A stretch of 64,000 nt of DNA from Aliarcobacter cibarius (GCF_013372265.1 NZ_CP054051.1:1314587-1378586), one strand, 5' to 3'; shown: positions 18,201 to 28,355, counted from the first letter of the stretch. Notes: a model not told the origin generated them from the letters alone. Program-made: numbers and translations.

Positions 18201-18959
18201 TCATTTTAAAAACTTCTTTGTTATAGAAAAACTCCAACTGTATGGTAGGAAACTAAGTATTCTTAAAAATTTAGATAACATAAAGGGGAAAGAGATTTCA
18301 AATTTATAAGATTTATTTAGTTCATCAAATATTTTTTTAGCTGCATAATCTACTTCCATTAACTGAGGCATTTCAAAATCATTTTTAGCAGTAAGTCTTG
18401 TTTTTACGAAACCATGATTTATAATTTGTAAATAGATATTTTTTCTTTGCAATTCTGGTTGCAGTGATTGTGCGATATTTACTAAAGCAGCTTTTGATGC
18501 ACTATAAGCGCCACCATAAGGTAAACCAAAACAACTTGCTAAACTTGCATTTAAAACTATATTTGATTTTTGTTTTTGTTTTTCTAAATTAACAATTAGA
18601 GGTTTTAAAACTCTTAAAACACCTAAATAATTTATGTCTATCATAGACTCAAAATTTGAAATATTCCACTCTTCATAAGACATTGATTCATAAACACCTG
18701 CATTATAAAAGCAAATATCTAAGCCATTAAAAATATTAAATACTTTAGATACAGTTTTCTCTACATTTTGATTATCTAAAACATCAATATTTATAAGCTC
18801 AAGATTAGTTAAATATTTAGATTTTAATTCTAAAAGTTTAGTTGAATTTTCAATATCTCTAGAACTTGCAATTACTTGAAAATTATTTTCTAGCCATAAT
18901 TTAACTAATTCTAAACCAATTCCACTACTAGCACCAATAATCCAAACTTTTTTTGTCAT
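18201..18959 (-). CDS. short-chain dehydrogenase/reductase
   Basis: This is a classical SDR of about 252 residues. The cofactor motif GASSGIG is at 9-15, NAG near 87 and the catalytic YSASK at 152-156, with the serine in NASLAS. It oxidises or reduces an alcohol/ketone with NAD(P)H; position suggests a lipid substrate. I chose the ATG at 18959 with AAAGG upstream over an in-frame TTG at 18968. It is the first gene of the seven-gene lipid operon and has a clear promoter in front of it. Confidence 0.9.
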   Translation of the reverse strand: MTKKVWIIGASSGIGLELVKLWLENNFQVIASSRDIENSTKLLELKSKYLTNLELINIDVLDNQNVEKTVSKVFNIFNGLDICFYNAGVYESMSYEEWNISNFESMIDINYLGVLRVLKPLIVNLEKQKQKSNIVLNASLASCFGLPYGGAYSASKAALVNIAQSLQPELQRKNIYLQIINHGFVKTRLTAKNDFEMPQLMEVDYAAKKIFDELNKSYKFEISFPFMLSKFLRILSFLPYSWSFSITKKFLK

Positions 18960-18991
18960 AATAAACAACCTTTGTTACTTAAAGCTAGTAA

Positions 18992-19019
18992 ATACTAACT
19001 TGAAGTAATTATATGTCAA
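18992..19019 (-). promoter_or_regulatory. promoter of the lipid-modification operon, with dyad over the -10 box
   Basis: On the minus strand TTGACA (19014-19019) is followed after 16 bp by TAGTAT (18992-18997), a near-consensus sigma-70 promoter ahead of the SDR gene. An imperfect dyad, AGCTAGTA-AA-TACTAACT at 18983-19000, covers the -10 box and could be an operator. Confidence 0.55.
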
Positions 19020-19073
19020 TAAAAAGTTTTTTTGTATTATTAATATGTTAGTTTGTATTGAAAAATATATAAA

Positions 19074-19904
19074 TTATAGAATTTCGTGTAAGCTATTTGC
19101 TTTTTTCATCCACTCTTCTAATTCTTCGTATTTCTCTTCTTTAATCATATTTTTTGCAAGATTTAACTGCTCTTCAAAATATTTTATAGATTCAAGCATA
19201 TTTTCTCTATTTTGCTTAAAAATATCTCCCCACATTCTTGGACTAGATTTTGCAATTCTACTCATATCTTTAAATCCACCAGCAGCAAGAGCAATAATCT
19301 CTTTTGGATTTTGATGACTCATAACTGTATTTGCTAAAGAGAAAGAGATTAAATGTGGTAAATGTGATATATAACAAGCATTTACATCATGCTCTTTACT
19401 ATCCATAACTACTATTCTCATACCAATTTCTTGGAAAATTCTAAAAGCTTTATTTACGTGGATATTATCGTTAGCTTCTAAATCACATAAAACAACAGTT
19501 TTACCTTCATATAAATTATCAATAGCTGCCTTTGGACCATTTTTTTCTGTTCCAGTCATTGGATGAGCTGCTATAAAGTTTTTTCTTATTTTAGAAGGTA
19601 TATTTTTAACAATATATTCTTTTGTTGATCCCATATCTATAATAGTTGTTTTTTCATCAATATCAAGAAAACTTGGAAACATAGCAATAATTGCATCAAC
19701 AGGTATAGATAAAATAATAACATCACTTACTTTCTTTAAAGTTTCTAAATCAACTATTTCATCAACTAAATTTAATTCTAAAATATCTTTTTTATTTTTT
19801 TCACTATTTGTGAAACCATAAACTTTTTCGGCAATCCCATATCTTTTTACAGCTTTTGCTAAAGAACCACCCATAAGTCCTAAACCTATAATTCCTATAT
19901 TCAA
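19074..19904 (-). CDS. tyrA: prephenate dehydrogenase
   Basis: It converts prephenate to 4-hydroxyphenylpyruvate in tyrosine synthesis, using NAD+. The Rossmann motif GLGLMGGS is at 7-14. Further signatures are DMGSTK (about 91-96), the AAHPMTGTEKNG block and YISHLPHLISF. The 276-residue length is that of the monofunctional enzyme without a chorismate mutase or ACT domain. TTG at 19904 has AAAGG 8 bases upstream. It appears to be transcribed alone, divergent from bamA. Confidence 0.95.
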   Translation of the reverse strand: MNIGIIGLGLMGGSLAKAVKRYGIAEKVYGFTNSEKNKKDILELNLVDEIVDLETLKKVSDVIILSIPVDAIIAMFPSFLDIDEKTTIIDMGSTKEYIVKNIPSKIRKNFIAAHPMTGTEKNGPKAAIDNLYEGKTVVLCDLEANDNIHVNKAFRIFQEIGMRIVVMDSKEHDVNACYISHLPHLISFSLANTVMSHQNPKEIIALAAGGFKDMSRIAKSSPRMWGDIFKQNRENMLESIKYFEEQLNLAKNMIKEEKYEELEEWMKKANSLHEIL

Positions 19905-20010
19905 AATTTAACCTTTTCTAAATAAATTAAAGAAAATTATATCTTACTTTAGATTTATATAAACTATTTTTAGATATATTATTGCTTTATTATGCAAATT
20001 AAGGACACCT

Positions 20011-22287
20011 GTGAAAAACAAAGTAATACTTTTATCATTGACTTGTGCGACACTACTTAGTGCAACTACAATCAAATCTATTGAATATAAAGATGTAAAT
20101 AAATTATCTCCTCAGGTTTTAGCTGAAACTATAGATATGAAAGTTGGAGATAAACTAGACGAAAATAAACTAAATGAAGCCGTTGTAAAGTTTTATAAAT
20201 ATGGTTATTTTGAGGATGTTGAAGTTTTAAATAATGATGGAAATTTATTATTTAAATTTAAAGAAAATCCTTCAGTTGCAAGCGTTGATATCAAAGGATA
20301 TAAAACAAGAAGCGAAGATATAGATAATATAAAAAATATTATTAAATTCAAAAAAGGTTCTATGTATACTGAAAAAAGAGTAAAAGAGGCTGAAAACAAA
20401 CTTTTAAGTATGCTAGAAAGTGAAGGTTTTATAAACTCTGTTGTTGAAACAGAAGTAGAAACTTTAGGTGAAAATGCTAAAAAAGTTACATTTTATGTAA
20501 ATAAAGGTGATGAAATCATTATTAATAAAGCTCAATATCATGGTGCTAGTAATTTAGAACAAAGTGATTTTGATGAAGTAACAGCAAATAAAGAAAAAGA
20601 GTTTGCATCTTGGTGGTTTGGACAAAATACAGGTGAATTAAAATTAGACCAATTAAAGTATGATGCAAGAAGAATAAATGATCTATATTTTGAAAAAGGT
20701 TACTTAGACGCAGATGTTAAAGAACCTTTTTTAGATGTTGATTTTGCATCAAATCAAGCAAAATTAGATTTCTTTGTTAAAGAAGGAGAACAATATACAA
20801 CTACAGATATTAAAATATTTTTAGACCCTTCTATTGTTAATCCTGATGATATCTACCCAGAATTAAAATTAAAAGTTAATAGAACTTTCAATATTAAGAA
20901 ATTAAGACAAGATCAAGAATATATAAAAACTCAAGTAGCAAATCAAGGTTATGCTTTTGCTGATGTAAAATTTGATTTAAAGAAAAATGAAGCTGAGCAT
21001 AAAGTTGATGTTGTATTTAGTGTAGTTCCAGGTAAAAAAGTATATATAAATGATGTAAAAATTTCAGGAAATACAAGAACACTTGATAGAGTTATTAGAA
21101 GAGATGTATATCTAGCTCCTGGTGATCTATATAATATGACTGATTTTAAAGATTCAACAAATAAATTAAAAAGATCTAGATTCTTTGAAGATGTACAAAT
21201 TGAAGAAAAAAGAATCAGTGATGACAAAATGGATATTATTGTAAAAGTAACTGAAGCTCCAACAGGTAGTTTAATGCTAGGTGGAGGATATGGTTCTTAC
21301 GATAAATTCATGGTAAATGGGTCTATTAGTGATTCAAATATATTTGGTTCAGGACTTGCTCTTTCTTTAAGTGCTGATTTATCAAAAAGAACAACTAGAT
21401 ATGAACTTAGCTTAAAAAATCCAGCTATTAAAGATAGTGATTATAATGGTGAAGTTGAAATTCATGCTACTGATAATGAAATTAGAAGAAGTAAATATGA
21501 TTCTGATGTAAAAGCAAAAGGTTTCTCAATTGGTGCAGGAAAAGAGATAATTAGAGATACATATGCTGGTTTAAAATATTCTCTTGATTCAGTAAAAGAA
21601 ACTTATGATTACGATAGTAATTTTTTAAATAATCCTGACACTATAAGTAAACTTGCTTCTGGAGAAAAAAAGTTATTTAAAGACCAAGATTATCTTAATA
21701 GTTCTATTACTCCATACATAAACTTTGATAATACAGATGATTTCTATTTTCCAAGAGAAGGTTGGAGATCTAATATTTCAGCTGAATATGCTGGAGTTGG
21801 TGGAGATTCGAAATATGTAAAACCAAGTGCTAACTTTAGATATTTTTATTCTTTAGAAGATTTAACAGATCTTGACTGGATTTTAAGATTTAAAACACAA
21901 GCTAAAGTTCTAATAGATAATGGTCAAATAAATCAAGGAGATTCTTTATATCTTGGAGGTCCTAGAACTTTAAGAGGTTATAAATCTTATGCATTCCCAA
22001 ATAATGAATCTGGATTTTATCAAGATCCATATACAAAAATGTGGGCAAATCAATTCGAAGTTAGTTTCCCTCTAGTACCTAGTGCGAAAATGAGATGGGG
22101 ATTATTCTATGATTATGGTATGATAGGTGAAAACTCATTTAGCGAAATTTCAAGATCAGGAACAGGAGCACTTTTAGAGTGGGTTTCTCCAATGGGTCCA
22201 CTACAATTAATATTTGCTAGACCAATAGGAGATAAACCAGGTGATGATACATCTTCATTTGAGTTCTCATTTGGAGCAAGCTTCTAA
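20011..22287 (+). CDS. bamA: outer membrane protein assembly factor BamA
   Basis: The core of the BAM complex, it inserts beta-barrel proteins into the outer membrane. A signal peptide (about 1-18) is followed by five POTRA-like repeats (about 20-415, for example VKISGNTRTLDRVIRRDVYLAPGD) and a C-terminal barrel from about 425. The barrel has LYLGGPRTLRGYKS, carrying the conserved VRGF/Y-type loop, and ends in Phe, as outer membrane proteins do. Length 758 is standard. The start is GTG at 20011 with AAGGA upstream. The stop overlaps the start of mqnC by one base. Confidence 0.96.
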   Translation: MKNKVILLSLTCATLLSATTIKSIEYKDVNKLSPQVLAETIDMKVGDKLDENKLNEAVVKFYKYGYFEDVEVLNNDGNLLFKFKENPSVASVDIKGYKTRSEDIDNIKNIIKFKKGSMYTEKRVKEAENKLLSMLESEGFINSVVETEVETLGENAKKVTFYVNKGDEIIINKAQYHGASNLEQSDFDEVTANKEKEFASWWFGQNTGELKLDQLKYDARRINDLYFEKGYLDADVKEPFLDVDFASNQAKLDFFVKEGEQYTTTDIKIFLDPSIVNPDDIYPELKLKVNRTFNIKKLRQDQEYIKTQVANQGYAFADVKFDLKKNEAEHKVDVVFSVVPGKKVYINDVKISGNTRTLDRVIRRDVYLAPGDLYNMTDFKDSTNKLKRSRFFEDVQIEEKRISDDKMDIIVKVTEAPTGSLMLGGGYGSYDKFMVNGSISDSNIFGSGLALSLSADLSKRTTRYELSLKNPAIKDSDYNGEVEIHATDNEIRRSKYDSDVKAKGFSIGAGKEIIRDTYAGLKYSLDSVKETYDYDSNFLNNPDTISKLASGEKKLFKDQDYLNSSITPYINFDNTDDFYFPREGWRSNISAEYAGVGGDSKYVKPSANFRYFYSLEDLTDLDWILRFKTQAKVLIDNGQINQGDSLYLGGPRTLRGYKSYAFPNNESGFYQDPYTKMWANQFEVSFPLVPSAKMRWGLFYDYGMIGENSFSEISRSGTGALLEWVSPMGPLQLIFARPIGDKPGDDTSSFEFSFGASF

Positions 22288-23360
22288 TGACTAAAAAAGT
22301 AGAAGTAGATTTTCAAAAAAGATTAAGTAAAGAGGATGCTCTTTATTTAATACAAAACGCTCCTTTACTTGAATTAAGCGAACTTGCAAGCAAAAAAAAG
22401 TTACAACTACATCCAGAAAAACTTACAACATTTATAGTAGATAGAAATATAAACTACACAAATGTTTGTTGGGTTGATTGCAAATTTTGTGCTTTTTATA
22501 GACATAAAAAAGATAATGATTCTTATGTTCTAAAATTTGATGAAATTGATAAAAAAATTGATGAACTTCTAGCTATTGGCGGAACTCAAATTCTTTTTCA
22601 AGGTGGAGTCCATCCTAATTTAAAAATTGATTATTATGAAGAGCTAGTAGAACATATTCACACAAAATATCCTCAAATTACAATTCATGGTTTTTCTGCA
22701 ATTGAAGTTGATTTTATAGCAAGAGTATCAAAAATATCTATTTTAGAAGTTTTAAAAAGACTTCAAGCTAAAGGATTGAGCTCTATTCCTGGTGCTGGCG
22801 CTGAAATTTTAAGTGATAGAGTAAGGGATATAATAGCTCCAAAAAAATTGGATACTTCAAAATGGTTAGAAATTCATAGAACAGCTCATAGTATAGGTAT
22901 GAAAACAACTGCTACTATGATGTTTGGAACTGTTGAAACAGATGAAGAGATTATTGAACACTGGGATTTAATAAGAACACTTCAAGATGAAACAGATGGA
23001 TTTAGAGCATTTATTATGTGGAGTTTTCAAGGAGAAAATACTGAACTAACAAAAGAAATTCCTGATATAAAGCCTCAATCTTCAAATAGATATTTAAGGC
23101 TTCTTGCTGTTTCAAGATTATATTTAGATAACTTTAGAAATCTTCAAAGTTCTTGGGTTACACAAGGTTCTTATATTGGACAAATGGCATTAAAATTTGG
23201 TGCAAATGATTTAGGTAGTACAATGATGGAAGAAAATGTTGTAAAAGCGGCAGGTGCAGCAAATAGAATGAATCAAGAAGAGATGATTAGATTAATAAAA
23301 GATATAGATGAATTTCCTGCAAAAAGAGATACAGCTTATAATATATTAGAGAGATTTTAA
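22287..23360 (+). CDS. mqnC: cyclic dehypoxanthinyl futalosine synthase (radical SAM)
   Basis: This radical SAM enzyme cyclises dehypoxanthine futalosine in the futalosine route to menaquinone, the quinone of microaerobic Campylobacterota. The cluster cysteines are C61, C65 and C68 in YTNVCWVDCKFCAFYR. FQGGVHP and the GAGAEIL motif follow, which are typical of MqnC. The 357-residue length fits. ATG overlaps the bamA stop (TAATG). Presence of this gene implies mqnA, mqnB and mqnD elsewhere in the genome. Confidence 0.94.
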   Translation: MTKKVEVDFQKRLSKEDALYLIQNAPLLELSELASKKKLQLHPEKLTTFIVDRNINYTNVCWVDCKFCAFYRHKKDNDSYVLKFDEIDKKIDELLAIGGTQILFQGGVHPNLKIDYYEELVEHIHTKYPQITIHGFSAIEVDFIARVSKISILEVLKRLQAKGLSSIPGAGAEILSDRVRDIIAPKKLDTSKWLEIHRTAHSIGMKTTATMMFGTVETDEEIIEHWDLIRTLQDETDGFRAFIMWSFQGENTELTKEIPDIKPQSSNRYLRLLAVSRLYLDNFRNLQSSWVTQGSYIGQMALKFGANDLGSTMMEENVVKAAGAANRMNQEEMIRLIKDIDEFPAKRDTAYNILERF

Positions 23361-23366
23361 CGAAAA

Positions 23367-24656
23367 ATGAAAATAAGATATATTTTATATATTTTTTTAA
23401 TATTACAAGGAAGTTTAATGAGTGCGACTATAAAGCATATAAATATAAACAATGTTGATATTCCAGTGATTTTTGAAGAACAAAAGTCACTTCCAATTTT
23501 AAATTTACAATTAATTTTTAAAAATTCTGGTTACATAAAAGATAAAGATAGTTTAGGATTAGCAAATCTATCTTCAAAAATTTTAAATGAAGGTACAAAA
23601 GAATTGGGAGCTACAAAATTTGCAGAAAAATTAGATGACAATGCTATAACACTTCATAGTGCAATTGGTTTTGAAACTCTAACAATTGAACTTTCAAGCT
23701 TAAAAGAAAAATCAACTTTAGCTCTAGAATTATTAGATTCACTTTTAAAATCGCCAAACTATTCAGAAAAAGCTCTTTCTAAAGTAAAAACTTTAGTAAC
23801 AGGAAGCATTAAAAGAAAAGAGAATGATTTTGATGATGTAGCTAGTAAAGGTTTAAATGCCCTACTTTACAATGGAACACCTTTAGCAAATCCTTCAAAT
23901 GGAACTATTGAGACAATCTCTAAAATTAATTTAAAAGATATTAAAGAATTTTTATCTAACTCTTTAATTTTAAATAACTTAGTTATTGTTGCAGGTGGTG
24001 ATATAACTTTAGAAGAGTTAGCAAAATCAATAACTCCTATTTTAAAAGAGTTAAAAGCGGGAAATAAAGAAGAAACTTCTAAAATAGAATTTACTTCTAA
24101 AAAAGAGGAAAAAGAACTTTTAAAACCTACTGAACAAGCTTATATTTACTTTGGTTCAAATTTCAATGCAAATAGCCAAGATGAAGATAACTATAAGGCA
24201 AAAGTCGCTTCATTTATTTTAGGTGGCTCTGGATTTGGTTCAAGATTAATGGAAGAGATAAGAGTAAAAAGAGGTTTAGCTTATTCAGCTTATTCAAATA
24301 TAAATATTAATAAATCTTACTCTAGTTTTAGTGGTTATTTACAAACAAAAAATGAAAGTTATAAAGAAGCAAGAGATATTGTAATTTCTCTAGTAGAAGA
24401 GTTTGTAAAAAATGGTGTTACTAAAGAAGAATTAGAAGCTGCTAAAAATTTCTTAAGTGGAAGTGAACCTCTTAGAACAGAGACTTTAGCACAAAGATTA
24501 AACAGAGCATTTATGCTTGATTTTAGAGGATTAAGTCAAGATTATCCAAAAATGGAGATTGAAAAAATTCAAAATTTAACTTTGGAAGATTTAAATTCAT
24601 ATATTAAAACTCATACTGAGTTAAATAATTTAACATTTTTTGTTGTAAGGAAATAA
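23367..24656 (+). CDS. M16-family peptidase homologue lacking the zinc site
   Basis: The fold is that of M16 zinc peptidases (processing peptidase/pitrilysin): a first domain with GLANLSSKILNEGT (64-77) and a second with the GFGSRLMEEIRVKRGLAYS block that contacts substrate. In active members the first block reads HxxEH; here N67, S70 and K71 occupy those three places, so no zinc can bind. A signal peptide (about 1-20) puts it in the periplasm. It may be a partner or scaffold of an active M16 enzyme. The position after bamA-mqnC matches the Helicobacter ymxG-like gene. Confidence 0.88.
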   Translation: MKIRYILYIFLILQGSLMSATIKHININNVDIPVIFEEQKSLPILNLQLIFKNSGYIKDKDSLGLANLSSKILNEGTKELGATKFAEKLDDNAITLHSAIGFETLTIELSSLKEKSTLALELLDSLLKSPNYSEKALSKVKTLVTGSIKRKENDFDDVASKGLNALLYNGTPLANPSNGTIETISKINLKDIKEFLSNSLILNNLVIVAGGDITLEELAKSITPILKELKAGNKEETSKIEFTSKKEEKELLKPTEQAYIYFGSNFNANSQDEDNYKAKVASFILGGSGFGSRLMEEIRVKRGLAYSAYSNININKSYSSFSGYLQTKNESYKEARDIVISLVEEFVKNGVTKEELEAAKNFLSGSEPLRTETLAQRLNRAFMLDFRGLSQDYPKMEIEKIQNLTLEDLNSYIKTHTELNNLTFFVVRK

Positions 24657-24659
24657 TTT

Positions 24660-25961
24660 ATGCTAAGATTTGCACCAAGCCCAACAGGTGATATGCACAT
24701 AGGAAATTTAAGAGTTGCAATTTTCAATTATATAGTATCAAAACAATTAAATGAAGGGCTAATTATTAGAATTGAAGATACAGATAAAGCTAGAAATATA
24801 GAAGGAAAAGATAAAGAAATTTTAGAAATTTTAAATCTATTTTCTATTGATTATGTAAGCGTTTTTTATCAAAGTGACAATTTAAAATATCATCAAAAAA
24901 TGGCACTTCAATTAATGACTCAAAAAAAAGCTTTTGCTTGTTTTTGTAGTGATACTAAGCTTGAAGAATTAAAAGAAGAGAGTATTAAAAAAGGAATTCC
25001 TTTTAGATATGATGGTTTTTGTGAAACTTTAAGTGATGAAACTGTTTTAAACACAAATGCTCCATTTACAGTAAGATTAAAAAAACCAGATCATAATATT
25101 AAATTCACAGATGTTTTAAAAGGTGATTTTGATTATGCACCGTTTGATGTTGATAGTTTTATTATTTTAAGACAAGATAAAACTCCAACTTATAATTATG
25201 CTTGTTCTGTTGATGATATGTTAATGGACATTTCTATGGTAATTAGAGGAGAAGATCACGTTTCTAATACTCCAAAACAAATACATATTAGAGAATCTTT
25301 AGGATATACAAAGGAGATAAAATATGTTCATTTACCAATCATTTTAAATGCTCAAACAGGTAAAAAAATGAGTAAAAGAGATGATGCAAGTAGTGTTAAA
25401 TGGTTGATTGAACAAGGATTTTTGCCAAGTGCCATAGCAAATTATTTAGTTTTAATAGGAAATAAAACTCCAACAGAAATTTTCACTCTTGAAGAAGCTA
25501 TAAAATGGTTTAAAATTGAAAATGTTTCAAAAAGTGGTGCTAAATTTGATATTGATAAACTAAGATTTATAAATAGAAAACATATTGAAATGCTAGATGA
25601 AATGAGATTATCAAAAATTTTAGGATTTGCTGATGAAAATATTGGTAAATTAGCAAAACTATATTTAGAAGAAGCTAGCACAATAAAAGAGATAAAAGCA
25701 AAATTAGATGATATATTTAGTGTAAAAACCACTTTAGAAGGTTTTGAAGAAGAGAGTAAGAAAGTAAAAGAAGTTTTACAAAAAACTTCTTACTTTGAAA
25801 GCTATGATGATTTAAAAAATCATGTTACTGAAAATACAGCTTTAAAAGGAAAAAATCTATTTAAGCCTCTTAGATATATTCTAACAGGTGTTGAAAATGG
25901 ACCTAACTTAGCTGATATTTATCCATTTATTAAAAACTATATAGGAGAAATTGTAAGATGA
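24660..25961 (+). CDS. gltX: glutamyl-tRNA synthetase (GluRS2-like paralogue)
   Basis: A class I synthetase charging tRNA with glutamate. The HIGH motif is HIGN at 13-16 within [13 protein letters not shown], and KMSKR is at 236-240. The 433-residue length is short for the family. In Helicobacter the copy next to yggT and slt is GltX2, which charges tRNA-Gln for later amidation by GatCAB. The same gene order and the same N-terminal style make that likely here, but one gene alone cannot prove specificity. ATG at 24660 is 3 bases after the M16 gene. Confidence 0.93.
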   Translation: MLRFAPSPTGDMHIGNLRVAIFNYIVSKQLNEGLIIRIEDTDKARNIEGKDKEILEILNLFSIDYVSVFYQSDNLKYHQKMALQLMTQKKAFACFCSDTKLEELKEESIKKGIPFRYDGFCETLSDETVLNTNAPFTVRLKKPDHNIKFTDVLKGDFDYAPFDVDSFIILRQDKTPTYNYACSVDDMLMDISMVIRGEDHVSNTPKQIHIRESLGYTKEIKYVHLPIILNAQTGKKMSKRDDASSVKWLIEQGFLPSAIANYLVLIGNKTPTEIFTLEEAIKWFKIENVSKSGAKFDIDKLRFINRKHIEMLDEMRLSKILGFADENIGKLAKLYLEEASTIKEIKAKLDDIFSVKTTLEGFEEESKKVKEVLQKTSYFESYDDLKNHVTENTALKGKNLFKPLRYILTGVENGPNLADIYPFIKNYIGEIVR

Positions 25962-26230
25962 TAGATGCTTTATTTAGTTCAATTTTAACTGTTTTGTTTA
26001 GTATTATTTTTCTTTATAAATGGGTTGTAATAATTTCTGCTCTTTTATCTTGGGTAAGACCAGATCCATATAATCCAATAGTTCAGATGCTTTATAGACT
26101 AACAGAGCCAGTTTATGCAAAAATAAGAAACATCATTCCAACAACTTTTGGTGGAATGGATTTAGCCCCTCTTATTTTAATCTTTGCTTTGATTTTTTTA
26201 GAGACATTTTTACAAAAAGTTTTAATGTAA
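25958..26230 (+). CDS. YggT family membrane protein
   Basis: A 90-residue protein with two hydrophobic segments, about 5-32 and 65-88, separated by a conserved loop ([22 protein letters not shown]). This is the YggT family, found widely in bacteria and tied to osmotic tolerance, division or plastid nucleoid placement in different organisms; the molecular job is not known. ATGA overlap with gltX shows translational coupling. Confidence 0.9.
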   Translation: MIDALFSSILTVLFSIIFLYKWVVIISALLSWVRPDPYNPIVQMLYRLTEPVYAKIRNIIPTTFGGMDLAPLILIFALIFLETFLQKVLM

Positions 26231-26236
26231 GTTGAT

Positions 26237-27904
26237 ATGACAAAAGCTATTTTAAAACTCTCTTTAATTTCAACTCTTACTTTAAATCTTTTTGCACTTG
26301 AAAGTCCAAAAACTGATTTTATGCAAAAAGATTTTAAAGTTACAATTGATTGGCTAGAAAATAGACCAAAATCTAGTGCAAAAGATTTCTTTATTTTACA
26401 ATATCTAGAAGATGAAAATCTAAGTTATGATATGGCAAAAAAAGCTTATGATATGAGAAAAGGCAACAATGCCACTTTAGATAAAGCTTTCAAACAAAAA
26501 TTCAATGACAAGATATCACCAGAGGATAGATTTTGCTACAATGCATCTATTATTGAGTTAAAATCTCAAAATTCAAGATGTATTGCACTAGCATTAGGCT
26601 CATTAAAAAAAGCCTCTGATTTGTCAAAAACTGATTTAAAATTTTTTATTTCAAAATTAGATCCTTACCCTACTTTAAAAAAAGATTTGCAAACTATAGC
26701 CTCAAATACTGTTTTTGAAGATTTAAGAAATAGTGATAGTTCTAGATTTTTAAAAATATTTTTTGATGTAAGTGACAATTATAGAAGTAAATATCTAAAT
26801 AAATTTATTGATATAAATTTTTTAAATGAAATATCAAAAAGTAAAGATTTTGAAAAATTTCTACGATATGTTATTTATGACAAAGAATTAAAAAATATTC
26901 AGAAATCACTACATAACTTGAATAAAAGTATAAATTTATCTTCAACTATATCTTTTATGCTTGGTATAAATGCTATAAACAATAAAGATTTAACAAAAGC
27001 AAAAGATTTTTTCAATCAATCATTTAATAACTCTTATTCTAAATCAGATAAAGATAAGTCACTATATTGGCTATATTTAAGTTCAAATGATAAAAACTAT
27101 TTAAATGAATTAGCAAATAGTAGCGATATAAATATCTATTCACTTTATGCAAAAGAGTTATTAGGAATAAAAGCTGATAATATTTTTTACGATATAGATT
27201 TAAAAAATCAATCTACAAATTATGATGTTTATAATCCTTTTCTATGGGATGAAGTGGTTGAAGATACAAAGAAAAATTTAGATGAGATTAAACTTCAAAA
27301 ATATTATAATATTTTTTCTTCAAAAGATACAGAACCTCACATGGCTTTTGTTTTAGAAAGATTTGAAAAGTATAAAGTTCAATACTATATAACTCCTTAT
27401 AGAGATATATTAAAAAATTATGACATTGATAAGCAAGTTTTAATATATTCTATAGCAAGACAAGAAAGTAGATTTATTCCATCAGCAGTATCATTTTCAA
27501 GTGCTCAAGGAGTTATGCAAATAATGCCTTTTTTATCTAAAGATATAGCAAAAGAATTAGGTCAAAATTACAATATTTATGAACAATTTAATCCTAAAAA
27601 AAATATTGAATTTGCAAGTTATCATCTAGATAAATTAAATAAACAATTTGATAATAATCCTTTATTCGTAGCTTATGCTTACAATGGAGGAGCTGGCTAT
27701 ACAAGAACTCAATTGAAAAAAGGTTTGTTTAAAGAAAAAAATAGATTTGAACCATTTCTAAGTATGGAAATGATCTCTTATAATGAAACAAAAGACTATG
27801 GTAAAAAAGTTTTAACAAACTACTATATTTATAATAACTATTTAAATAGTGAGAACAAAATCTCACTATCAACTATTTTACAAAGCTTAGTGTCGCCTTA
27901 CTAG
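26237..27904 (+). CDS. slt: soluble lytic murein transglycosylase
   Basis: It cleaves peptidoglycan between MurNAc and GlcNAc, forming 1,6-anhydro ends. The signal peptide is at about 1-22, an alpha-helical superhelix fills residues 25-380, and the C-terminal GH23 domain starts near 395. The catalytic glutamate is E410 in ARQESRF, followed by AQGVMQIMP and the AYNGGAG motif. The 555-residue length fits Slt70 relatives. It follows yggT after 6 bases. The last 32 bases overlap the end of the convergent lipoprotein gene. Confidence 0.93.
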   Translation: MTKAILKLSLISTLTLNLFALESPKTDFMQKDFKVTIDWLENRPKSSAKDFFILQYLEDENLSYDMAKKAYDMRKGNNATLDKAFKQKFNDKISPEDRFCYNASIIELKSQNSRCIALALGSLKKASDLSKTDLKFFISKLDPYPTLKKDLQTIASNTVFEDLRNSDSSRFLKIFFDVSDNYRSKYLNKFIDINFLNEISKSKDFEKFLRYVIYDKELKNIQKSLHNLNKSINLSSTISFMLGINAINNKDLTKAKDFFNQSFNNSYSKSDKDKSLYWLYLSSNDKNYLNELANSSDINIYSLYAKELLGIKADNIFYDIDLKNQSTNYDVYNPFLWDEVVEDTKKNLDEIKLQKYYNIFSSKDTEPHMAFVLERFEKYKVQYYITPYRDILKNYDIDKQVLIYSIARQESRFIPSAVSFSSAQGVMQIMPFLSKDIAKELGQNYNIYEQFNPKKNIEFASYHLDKLNKQFDNNPLFVAYAYNGGAGYTRTQLKKGLFKEKNRFEPFLSMEMISYNETKDYGKKVLTNYYIYNNYLNSENKISLSTILQSLVSPY

Positions 27905-28355
27905 ACTCTTCGTTTTGTAAAACCAAAGAGAAATTTTTAATATCATTTAAATTCTCAAATTCAACAATATAATAAGTTCCCCAATGATTTTTAAGCATAT
28001 AATTTTTATATTTTTCATCATTATTTTCAACTTTTTCTAAAAAAACTGGTTCTTGTTGATTTAAAAATAGTTTGTAGCCATTACTCTCAATATCTTGAGT
28101 CTGTGCTTTTGTAAAATATGTAAAAACTAAGAATTGCTCTTTTTTTGTTTTATCTATCTTTGGATCAACCATATTTAAATGAGTTGCCATAAAAATAGTA
28201 TCAACTTCTTTATCTTTTACTATATCTGTCTTTTTTGTATATTTAACTGCTTTAGTCTCTTCTAAACTTTTATCAAAAAATCTAAAAGCACTATTTTTTG
28301 GAGTACAAGAGACGAAAGTGAGTGAAATTACTAATAAAAATAGAAATTTATACAT
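27873..28355 (-). CDS. hypothetical lipoprotein (160 aa)
   Basis: The signal sequence ends in FVSC with the lipidated cysteine at 17. The mature part has no motif I recognise; it is mixed alpha/beta in pattern (KKEQFLVFTYFTKAQTQ, WGTYYIVEFENLNDIKNFSLVLQ), and looks like a small periplasmic domain. It is a single gene, convergent with slt (32-bp overlap of the 3' ends) and divergent from mobB. No function can be given. Confidence 0.8.
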   Translation of the reverse strand: MYKFLFLLVISLTFVSCTPKNSAFRFFDKSLEETKAVKYTKKTDIVKDKEVDTIFMATHLNMVDPKIDKTKKEQFLVFTYFTKAQTQDIESNGYKLFLNQQEPVFLEKVENNDEKYKNYMLKNHWGTYYIVEFENLNDIKNFSLVLQNEESSKATLSFVK

